From Candidatus Avimicrobium faecavium (GTDB lineage: Bacteria; Bacillota; Clostridia; Oscillospirales; Ruminococcaceae): DNA of 7,702 bases. The position numbers and the translations under genes are program-made. Location of the stretch: NCBI GenBank assembly GCA_904419105.1, contig CAJFQR010000069.1, forward strand, positions 1 to 7,702, given 5' to 3'. Below the pieces are notes generated by a model, which searched no databases, was not told where the DNA came from, and saw only the letters and a program-made list of their open reading frames with translations. The first letter of the stretch is position 1, and each line of letters opens with the position of its first letter. Shown in pieces: positions 1-4,887 of this stretch.

Positions 1-217
1 GCCCTGTACAGAGCGGAGCAGCGAGCCCGGGGAGGGCAAAGCTACAATGCGGCGGCTGAGGGCGCGGCCCTGTACAGAGCGAAGCAGCGAACCCGGGGAG
101 GGCAAAGCTACAATGCGGCGGCTGAGGGCGCGGTCCTGTACAGAGCGGGGCAGCGAGCCCGGGGAGGGCAAAGCTACAATGCGGCGGCTGAGGGCGCGGC
201 CCTGTACAGAGCGGGGC
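1..217. repeat. 66-bp tandem repeat, three full copies plus a partial fourth
   Basis: Copies begin at 1, 67 and 133; a fourth begins at 199 and diverges after about 217. The copies differ at only a few bases. The unit is exactly 22 codons long, and two plus frames and two minus frames stay open through it. In the frame ending at 277 each copy encodes the same 22-residue, Arg/Glu/Gly-rich segment starting MRRLRAR. The frame starting at base 1 stays open to 360 and runs straight through the terminator at 291-328. Because several frames are open, this does not show that it is a gene; an interspersed non-coding repeat is at least as likely. The array probably continues left of the window. Each unit contains the small hairpin AGGGC-GCG-GCCCT, whose core resembles the palindrome at 7593-7615. 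It is not a CRISPR, since there are no unique spacers. Confidence 0.9.
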
Positions 218-290
218 CGTGGGCCCAGAGAGAAGATCCGCAGTGCGGTGGCCGGGATACGGCCTTGCAGGGGCTGACACAAGAGCATAA

Positions 291-328
291 AAGAAGACCA
301 GGTCTGCTTGTGCAGACCCGGTCTTCTT
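291..328. terminator. strong intrinsic terminator, probably bidirectional
   Basis: A 9-bp stem (291-299 with 320-328), one A/C mismatch (300/319), a 7-bp stem (301-307 with 312-318) and a TTGT loop. Reading plus, the 3' flank is TTCTTATTTATAT. Reading minus, it is TTCTTTTATG. It lies 14 bp after the TGA at 275-277, so it could end a plus-strand transcript through the tandem repeat. It could also be a backup for read-through from the minus-strand amidohydrolase operon. Confidence 0.75.
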
Positions 329-445
329 ATTTATATAGGGGTACGCCGGTGTGTACCTGAGGGAGCGGTGGAAAAGCCCGTCTCCGCGCAAAGCCGCCCC
401 GATCGGTGCGGAACCTGCAGGCCTTCACAGCCCCCCGGCCAGAGC

Positions 446-507
446 AAAAGCGGCACAATGCCGCCGCAGGCCGGCCCCGGTACCAACGGGGCCGGCCTGT
501 GCGGCGG
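446..507 (-). terminator. terminator of the amidohydrolase operon, with two competing hairpins
   Basis: On the minus strand a very stable hairpin forms first: 507-502 with 466-461 and 499-487 with 479-467, with a 2-nt bulge and 7-nt loop. A second 6-bp hairpin, GCGGCA-TTG-TGCCGC (464-450), is followed at once by TTTT (449-446). The two share bases 461-464, so the complete forms exclude each other. No T-run follows the structure on the plus strand, so it is assigned to the minus-strand operon ending at 701. Confidence 0.6.
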
Positions 508-537
508 TATATGGAATCAGAAATGAGGAATACGCAG

Positions 538-659
538 CTCTCCTTTTCAAAGCGGTGGGTTTGGATTTGTTGGAATCGTTTTCAGACCGGAGTGTTTCAC
601 CGGAGGCGAGCCGCCGTCCTTTGCCCTTCGGGCGGCAGGCGACCGGTGGAAAAGGAGAG
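538..659. repeat. segment bounded by an 11-bp inverted repeat
   Basis: CTCTCCTTTTC at 538-548 is the exact reverse complement of 649-659. Inside, CACCGG (598-603) pairs with CCGGTG (643-648), and GCCGCC pairs with GGCGGC around a CTTTGCCCTTC loop. No T-run follows on either strand and no clear target-site duplication flanks it. It could be a small non-autonomous mobile element remnant or a structured 3' UTR. Confidence 0.4.
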
Positions 660-700
660 GGATAAAGCCTCTTCCTTGAGACTTCCGCAGGATGGGAGGC

Positions 701-1927
701 TTATGCCTCGCGGTAGACCTCGCCGCCCTTCATGACGAAGCAGCAGCGGGTCATGGCCTGGATCTCCTCCATCGGGTCGCCGTCGAAGGCAACCACATCG
801 GCGAACTTGCCGGGCTCGATGGAACCGACCTGGTCCCACTTGCGCATCAGCTGGCTGCCGACCTTGGTGGCGGAGGTGAGGGCCTGGGCCGGGGTCATGC
901 CGTAGCGGCACATGAGCTCAAACTCATAGGCCTGCTTGCCGTGGAAGTTGAAGGGGGTGCCGGTATCGGTGCCGAAGGCGATCGGGATATTCTCCTCGAT
1001 GCAGCGCTTGAAGTTGTGGGTGGCGCTGTCAAAGACCTGCTTGGCCTTGGCGATCATCCAGTCGGGGGAGCCGATCTCCTTGCCCTTGACGATGATGCGC
1101 TCGGCGGCGATCAGCGTCGGAACCAGGGTGGTGCCGTGCTCCTTCATCAGCTCGATGCCCTCCTCGTTCATCAGCATACCGTGCTCCACCGAGGTAACGC
1201 CGGCGCGGATGGCATCGTTGATGCCGCTGGTGCCGTGGGCATGGGTGGCGATGGTGAGGCCGTAGAGCTTGGCGGTGTCACAGATGGCCTTCATCTCCTC
1301 GAGGCTCATCTGCTGGGCGCCGACGGTGGTGCCCAGGCTCATGACGCCGCCGGTGGCCATAAACTTGATGAAGTCGGCGCCGTACTTGATGTTGTAGCGC
1401 ACTGCCTTCATCATCTCCGCAGGGCCGTCGGCAGCATAGCCGCTCATAAAGGCGTCGGCCTCGATGTAGGGGTTGTAGTGGCTGTCCGCATGGCCGCCGG
1501 TGGAGCCGATAGCCACGCCGCAGACCATCAGACGGGGGCCGGCAAGCTCACCGCGGTTGATGGCATTGCGGATAGCCACATCCAGATAGCCATGGTCGCC
1601 GCAGGAGCGCACCGAGGTGAAGCCCGCCATCAGATCGGCCTTGACATTGTTCACCGCGTGAAGGGTGGCGTCACCGGCGGTCTGGTAGGGTGCGGTGCCC
1701 ATCGAGCTGCCCTCGCCGTTGGAGGCCAGATGCATGTGGCAGTCGCACAGGCCGGGGGTGACGAACTTGCCGGTGAGGTCGATGACCTCGCAGTCCTCGT
1801 ACTTGGCCTCGGCCATCGGGACGACGGCGGTGATCTTGTCACCCTCGGTGAAGATGACGACATTCTCCTTCACGGTGGAGGTGGTGGAATCAAACATCTT
1901 GGAGCACTTGATTGCTTTCTTTGCCAT
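701..1927 (-). CDS. metal-dependent amidohydrolase, COG1228 prolidase/imidazolone-propionase-like (copy 2)
   Basis: A 408-residue cytoplasmic hydrolase of the amidohydrolase superfamily. Characterised COG1228 members hydrolyse Xaa-Pro or Xaa-Arg/Lys dipeptides with a binuclear metal centre; the exact substrate here is unknown. The expected ligands are all visible: H64-x-H66 after the PGL-x-D segment at 58-62, a candidate carboxylated lysine K188 (FIKFM), H229 (THAHG), H249 (VEHG) and D321 (FGTD). The C-terminal IEPGKFADVV strand (370-379) is typical of the family's composite beta domain. There is no signal peptide or membrane segment. A minus-strand AGAAAGGAC lies about 13 nt upstream of the ATG, which is wider than usual, but the N-terminus matches the upstream paralogue exactly in phase. 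It follows that paralogue by 65 bp with no terminator between them, so the two probably form an operon. The family is secure; the dipeptidase role is inferred. Confidence 0.93.
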   Translation of the reverse strand: MAKKAIKCSKMFDSTTSTVKENVVIFTEGDKITAVVPMAEAKYEDCEVIDLTGKFVTPGLCDCHMHLASNGEGSSMGTAPYQTAGDATLHAVNNVKADLMAGFTSVRSCGDHGYLDVAIRNAINRGELAGPRLMVCGVAIGSTGGHADSHYNPYIEADAFMSGYAADGPAEMMKAVRYNIKYGADFIKFMATGGVMSLGTTVGAQQMSLEEMKAICDTAKLYGLTIATHAHGTSGINDAIRAGVTSVEHGMLMNEEGIELMKEHGTTLVPTLIAAERIIVKGKEIGSPDWMIAKAKQVFDSATHNFKRCIEENIPIAFGTDTGTPFNFHGKQAYEFELMCRYGMTPAQALTSATKVGSQLMRKWDQVGSIEPGKFADVVAFDGDPMEEIQAMTRCCFVMKGGEVYREA

Positions 1928-1992
1928 GGTGGTATACCCTGTCCTTTCTATCTATCTCAAACAAACGGTGTGATACGGAATTAGGAGACGGC

Positions 1993-3237
1993 TCACTTGC
2001 GCAGGGCGACGCCGTCCTTCTTGTAGACCTCGCCGCCCTTCATGACGAAGGAGCAGCTGGTCAGGGCCTTGACATCGGCGATGGGATCGCCGTCGAAGGC
2101 GACGACATCGGCGAACTTGCCGGGCTCGATAGAACCGATCTCGTGGTCTTTGCGCATCAGCTCGCTGCTGCCCTTGGTGGCGGCCATCAGGGCCTGGGTC
2201 GGGGTCATACCGTACTTGACCATGAGCTCGAACTCGTAGGTCTGTTTGCCGTGGAAGTTGTAAGGGGTGCCGGAGTCGGTGCCGAAGGCGATCTTGACGC
2301 CCTCATCGAGGCAGCGCTTGAAGTTGCGGGTGGCATTGCCAAAGACATATTCCGCCTTGGCGATGGCCCAGTCGGGAGTGCCGATCTCCTTGCCCTTGAC
2401 GATAATGCGCTCGGCGGCGATCAGCGTCGGAACCAGGGTGGTGCCGTACTCCTTCATCAGCTGGACACCCTCCTCGTCCATCATCATGCCGTGCTCCACC
2501 GAGGTGACGCCGGCGCGGATGGCGTCCTTGATGCCGCTGGTGCCGTGGGCATGGGTGGCGATGGTCATATTGTAGAGCTTGGCGGTATCGCAGATGGCCT
2601 TCATCTCCTCGAAGCTCATCTGCTGGCTGTCGATGGTGGTGCCCAGGCTCATAACGCCGCCGGTGGACATATACTTGATCATATCGCAGCCGTGCTTGAT
2701 GTTGTAGCGCACCGCCTTGACCAGCTCATCCGGGCCGTCGCCGATGGCGGGGGCGGTGTTCATCTCGTCGTTCAGATAGGGGCCGTAGTGGTCATCGGCG
2801 TGGCCGCCGGTGGTGGAGATGGCACAGCCGGAGGTCATCAGGCGGGGACCCCAGTGCTCGCCGCGGTTGATGGCGTCCCGCACCGCCTCATCGGCAAAGC
2901 CGTTGCCGCCGACGACGCGCAGCGCCGTGAAGCCGGCCATCAGGTCGATGTGGGCGTCCTGCAGGGCCTTGAGGGTCCAGTCGGCGATGGTCTCATAGGG
3001 CTTGGTCATCGCCGGATTGGCCTCACCGTTCATCGAAAGGTGCACGTGGCTGTCGATCAGGCCGGGGGTGACGAACTTGTCGCCGAGGTCGATGACCTCG
3101 TAGCCGTCACAGTTGGCCTCCGCCGCCGGGACTACCGAGGCGATCCGCTCCCCGTCGGTGAAGATCACCATATTCTCCCGGACGGCGCCGGTGGTGGAGT
3201 CGAACATCTTGCCGCATTTGATCGCTTTGTTTGCCAT
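1993..3237 (-). CDS. metal-dependent amidohydrolase, COG1228 prolidase/imidazolone-propionase-like (copy 1)
   Basis: A 414-residue paralogue of the 701-1927 product, aligning without gaps through residue 405 at about 68% identity by hand count. It has the same metal ligands at the same numbers: H64, H66, K188, H229, H249 and D321. The frame stays open to 3564, but the start at 3237 is chosen because AAAGGA lies 9 nt upstream and the first residues (MANKAIKC) match the paralogue's MAKKAIKC. The upstream extension would be Arg/Pro-rich, would cross two terminators and lies outside the homology. Family knowledge suggests a cytoplasmic peptidase acting on dipeptides or N-acyl amino acids. Divergence from the paralogue is greatest at residues 61-170, where a substrate pocket could differ. 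It is probably the first gene of a two-gene operon controlled by the leader at 3283-3855. No secretion signal is seen. Confidence 0.93.
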   Translation of the reverse strand: MANKAIKCGKMFDSTTGAVRENMVIFTDGERIASVVPAAEANCDGYEVIDLGDKFVTPGLIDSHVHLSMNGEANPAMTKPYETIADWTLKALQDAHIDLMAGFTALRVVGGNGFADEAVRDAINRGEHWGPRLMTSGCAISTTGGHADDHYGPYLNDEMNTAPAIGDGPDELVKAVRYNIKHGCDMIKYMSTGGVMSLGTTIDSQQMSFEEMKAICDTAKLYNMTIATHAHGTSGIKDAIRAGVTSVEHGMMMDEEGVQLMKEYGTTLVPTLIAAERIIVKGKEIGTPDWAIAKAEYVFGNATRNFKRCLDEGVKIAFGTDSGTPYNFHGKQTYEFELMVKYGMTPTQALMAATKGSSELMRKDHEIGSIEPGKFADVVAFDGDPIADVKALTSCSFVMKGGEVYKKDGVALRK

Positions 3238-3282
3238 AATGGTACTTCCTTTCTGATTCCAGTTTTTGGATACAATGGGTAT

Positions 3283-3333
3283 AAAAAAGAGAACGGGGAC
3301 TGGCCGCTTTTGGCCGTACCGTTCTCTGTTTTT
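3283..3333. terminator. terminator hairpin about 50 bp upstream of the first amidohydrolase
   Basis: A 9-bp outer stem AGAGAACGG/CCGTTCTCT (3288-3296 with 3319-3327) encloses an inner GGCC/GGCC stem. Minus-strand reading is followed by T6 (3288-3283) and plus-strand reading by T5 (3329-3333), so either direction works in principle. On the minus strand it lies between the leader promoter (3827-3855) and the start codon at 3237, the position of an attenuator. Confidence 0.8.
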
Positions 3334-3444
3334 CCGTATGGAAGGGGCCCGGCGGCATGCCGGGACAGGCGGAAAGGGCTCCCGCCGGGAAAGATGGGCA
3401 GACAGCGCAGCCGCCGGAGGGCGGGGAGCGCCTGCGATGGGTAC

Positions 3445-3509
3445 AAAAAAAGCCGGTTCCGTTTGTGGTACGCGGGCGGAAAAAGCCCCGCGTCTCCAAC
3501 CGGAACGGC
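3445..3509 (-). terminator. intrinsic terminator ending the small-ORF transcript
   Basis: On the minus strand a long imperfect stem (GCCG, TTCCG and TT against AAACGGAACCGGC, with single-base bulges) is capped by CGCGGG/CCCGCG and followed by T7 (3451-3445). It lies about 80 nt after the small-ORF stop. It probably ends a transcript of roughly 375 nt started by the promoter at 3827-3855. Confidence 0.75.
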
Positions 3510-3588
3510 CTGTCTGTGCCGTGACCCTGTGGGTCCGCTCACATCGGTCCAACCCGCAGTCCATATAGCGGTCACACCGCTTTGACTG

Positions 3589-3714
3589 CTATCGGGTATG
3601 GCATTGCCGGCATCCTTCGTCAGAGAACAGATTCAGTTGAGGACAGCTGCGCACTCGTAGGCTTAGTACGCAGATGATAATGTCGGTAATGCCGCTTACG
3701 TCGCTTACGACCAT
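3589..3714 (-). CDS. small ORF with perfect Shine-Dalgarno, possible leader peptide or small hydrophobic toxin
   Basis: Forty-one codons from ATG at 3714 to TAG at 3589-3591. AAGGAGGT sits 8 nt before the ATG and is the best ribosome binding site in this region. Residues 9-19 (GITDIIICVLSL region) are hydrophobic. The C-terminal half is polar and has Cys at 24, 35 and 38. Codons such as GTA, CTA and CGA recur here but are avoided by the neighbouring genes. A helix between 3715-3721 and 3641-3647 could cover the start region. Small toxin families of Firmicutes, loosely called holin-like type I toxins, share the strong ribosome binding site and short hydrophobic segment. I cannot match this ORF to one with confidence, and the hydrophobic stretch is too short for an ordinary transmembrane helix. 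A regulatory leader peptide is an equal alternative. Confidence 0.4.
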   Translation of the reverse strand: MVVSDVSGITDIIICVLSLRVRSCPQLNLFSDEGCRQCHTR

Positions 3715-3722
3715 GCTGTCCA

Positions 3723-3729
3723 CCTCCTT
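3723..3729 (-). promoter_or_regulatory. ribosome binding site of the small ORF
   Basis: Minus-strand AAGGAGG(T), 8 nt before the ATG at 3714-3712. This perfect match to the 16S anti-Shine-Dalgarno is the main reason for taking the small ORF seriously. Confidence 0.6.
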
Positions 3730-3826
3730 GGGGATCTGTCTCAGAACCGGAGCTGTGCGCCCCGCCGGGACCGGTGTGTTCGGGTGATTTCACACTTCAG
3801 CGGGCTAACCCGTGAAGCATGGCTTT

Positions 3827-3855
3827 ATTATCGACCCAAACGGCGGATTTGTCAA
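3827..3855 (-). promoter_or_regulatory. sigma-70-type promoter for the minus-strand leader
   Basis: Consensus -35 TTGACA (3855-3850), a 17-bp spacer and -10 GATAAT (3832-3827, 5 of 6 matches). The predicted start is near 3820. It drives the small-ORF transcript and, by terminator read-through, possibly the amidohydrolase operon. No comparably good promoter is visible between 3238 and 3444. Confidence 0.75.
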
Positions 3856-4001
3856 GGGAAAAACAAAGGACTTTTTTCGTTTTGGCAAAACAGGACAGAA
3901 ACTATTCACAATTTTATCAAAATTACAGAGAATACGCCGGAATATTCCCGCCTGGCGGACGGCTGTGCGCCAGAGAAAAGGCAGAGAGGAACCGCTCACC
4001 G
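3856..4001. other. divergent regulatory region, AT-rich at 3856-3950
   Basis: No gene is seen. The region separates the minus-strand leader promoter from the plus-strand mtnN promoter. It holds two short palindromes with 3-nt centres, GTTTT-GGC-AAAAC (3879-3891) and AATTTT-ATC-AAAATT (3910-3924). These could be regulator sites or upstream promoter elements for the minus promoter. Confidence 0.4.
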
Positions 4002-4027
4002 CCGGGAAAACCGTTGCGTTTTCCCGG
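4002..4027. promoter_or_regulatory. perfect inverted repeat over the mtnN -35 box, candidate operator
   Basis: CCGGGAAAA (4002-4010) and TTTTCCCGG (4019-4027) are exact 9-bp inverted arms with an 8-bp centre. The -35 hexamer TTGCGT (4014-4019) lies almost wholly in that centre. Its placement suggests a dimeric repressor site. The regulator is not identified. Confidence 0.45.
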
Positions 4028-4042
4028 GGAATTCGCTATACT
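4014..4042 (+). promoter_or_regulatory. mtnN promoter
   Basis: TTGCGT (4014-4019), a 17-bp spacer and TATACT (4037-4042). The predicted start is near 4049, giving a leader of about 40 nt with AAAGGA at 4075-4080. Confidence 0.8.
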
Positions 4043-4090
4043 TAGGGTAACAGGAACGCAACACACTGCAAAAGAAAGGATGCTGTATCT

Positions 4091-4780
4091 ATGCGCTACG
4101 GGATCATCGGCGCGATGCCGGTAGAGATCGAGAAGATCAAGAACACGATGACCATTGAAAAAACCACCGACCACCATGGCCTGACCTTCTATGAGGGAAG
4201 CGTGGAGGGGCGGCAGATTGTGCTGACCACCTGCGGCGTGGGCAAGGTAAACGCCGCCCACACCACCCTGCTGCTCATCGACAAGTTCGGCGTGGACAAG
4301 GTGATCAATGTCGGCGTGGCCGGCGGCATCAAGCCGGACATCCATGTGAAGGATGTGGTCATCGGCACCAGCACCACCACCTTCGATGTCGGGCCGGACA
4401 TCATGGGGCGGTACTTCCCGTTCTGCTCCAACTACCAGTACGACCCGGAGATCATCGAGGCTGCCAAGGCCGCCTGTGAGTCGATCACCGACCGCAGCTG
4501 GAAGTATGTGACCGCCCCGACCATCACCGGGGATATGTTCGTCACCGACTCGGGGTTGAAGGCCCGGTTCCTCGGCGGCACCGACGCCTACTGCAACGAC
4601 ATGGAGGCCCAGGCCATGGCCCAGATCGCCTTCATCTACAAGGTGCCCATCGCCAACATCCGCTCCATCTCGGACAACGCCGACGACGAGGCCACCGCCA
4701 CCTACAAGGAGAACGAGGCCGCCGCCGCCGAGGTGGCCGCTACCGTGCTGCTGGAGACCCTCAAGCGGCTGCCGGCGTAA
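4091..4780 (+). CDS. mtnN: 5'-methylthioadenosine/S-adenosylhomocysteine nucleosidase
   Basis: Cleaves the glycosidic bond of 5'-methylthioadenosine, S-adenosylhomocysteine and, in characterised homologues, 5'-deoxyadenosine, releasing adenine. It acts in the cytoplasm in SAM recycling and methionine salvage. At 229 residues it has the usual length. E12 in the N-terminal IIGAMPVEIE motif matches catalytic Glu12 of the E. coli enzyme. E172 in the NDMEAQA motif and D195 in RSISDNAD match Glu174 and Asp197. GVGKVNAA (49-56), VGVAGG (74-79) and TGDMFV (146-151) are typical family segments. AAAGGA lies 10 nt before the ATG. The gene stands alone, with its own promoter (carrying a palindrome) and its own terminator. 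The downstream FliB-like methylase would produce one of its substrates, but the two genes are separately transcribed. Confidence 0.96.
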   Translation: MRYGIIGAMPVEIEKIKNTMTIEKTTDHHGLTFYEGSVEGRQIVLTTCGVGKVNAAHTTLLLIDKFGVDKVINVGVAGGIKPDIHVKDVVIGTSTTTFDVGPDIMGRYFPFCSNYQYDPEIIEAAKAACESITDRSWKYVTAPTITGDMFVTDSGLKARFLGGTDAYCNDMEAQAMAQIAFIYKVPIANIRSISDNADDEATATYKENEAAAAEVAATVLLETLKRLPA

Positions 4781-4796
4781 CCGTCTCCCCTGTCCG

Positions 4797-4826
4797 AAAA
4801 AAGCGCCTGACCCGGGCGCTTTTTTT
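4797..4826. terminator. terminator after mtnN
   Basis: A6 (4797-4802), stem GCGCC/GGCGC (4803-4807 with 4815-4819) and T7 (4820-4826). The A-run on the left makes it usable from both directions. Confidence 0.9.
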
Positions 4827-4844
4827 CTGCCGTGCGGCAGAAAA
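4823..4844. repeat. perfect 10-bp inverted repeat between terminator and promoter
   Basis: TTTTCTGCCG (4823-4832) and CGGCAGAAAA (4835-4844) are exact inverted arms with a 2-bp centre. It begins inside the mtnN terminator T-run and ends 5 bp before the extended -10 of the next gene. It occupies the place where that promoter's -35 would be, so it may be an activator or repressor site, or simply a second terminator hairpin. Confidence 0.5.
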
Positions 4845-4848
4845 TTCG

Positions 4849-4857
4849 TGCTATAAT
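4849..4857 (+). promoter_or_regulatory. extended -10 promoter of the FliB-like gene
   Basis: TGC-TATAAT with a perfect -10 at 4852-4857. The sequence 17 bp upstream (GCCGTG, 4829-4834) is a poor -35, so the TGN extension probably compensates. The start would be near 4864, giving a leader of about 24 nt that includes AAGGAGG. Confidence 0.7.
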
Positions 4858-4887
4858 AGACCCAAACCGCAAAAAGGAGGGCCCGCT

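Larger units (their letters stand above)
329..700. other. intergenic region without a convincing gene
   Basis: Open frames here are short, overlap each other in several frames, lack good ribosome binding sites and resemble no family I recognise. The region holds the terminator at 446-507 and the inverted-repeat-bounded segment at 538-659. It is the 3' untranslated region of the minus-strand amidohydrolase operon, whose last stop codon is at 701-703. Confidence 0.6.
3445..3820 (-). ncRNA. predicted structured leader or short mRNA carrying a small ORF
   Basis: The transcript is bounded by a strong promoter and a T7 terminator. Its 5' end forms a stable hairpin, CTTCA and CGGG pairing with CCCG and TGAAG (3795-3817), only about 3 nt from the predicted start site. 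Downstream of the small-ORF stop are AGCGG-TGTGA-CCGCT and GACCC-ACA-GGGTC hairpins. No T-box, SAM or other riboswitch consensus is recognised. It may be an independent short mRNA or the leader of the amidohydrolase operon. Confidence 0.4.

Noticed and set aside
1..217. CRISPR array
   Set aside because: The whole 66-bp unit is repeated without unique spacers, and no cas genes are present.
3238..3564. N-terminal extension of the 1993-3237 amidohydrolase to a start at 3564
   Set aside because: It would add 109 Arg/Pro-rich residues unrelated to the paralogue and would cross two terminators, while the start at 3237 has a well-spaced AAAGGA.
692..3585. Two long plus-strand frames (692-1984 and 1912-3585) opposite the amidohydrolases
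   Set aside because: They are antisense shadows of the GC-rich amidohydrolase genes: Gly/Ala/His/Asp-rich translations, parallel in both paralogues, with no ribosome binding sites and no family motifs.
3445..3820. T-box or SAM-type riboswitch ahead of the amidohydrolases
   Set aside because: No T-box sequence, specifier loop or recognisable SAM aptamer core was found on the minus strand; only generic hairpins and a small ORF are visible.
3784..4124. Overlapping short plus-strand frames before mtnN
   Set aside because: They overlap in three frames, cross the mtnN promoter and palindrome, and lack ribosome binding sites.
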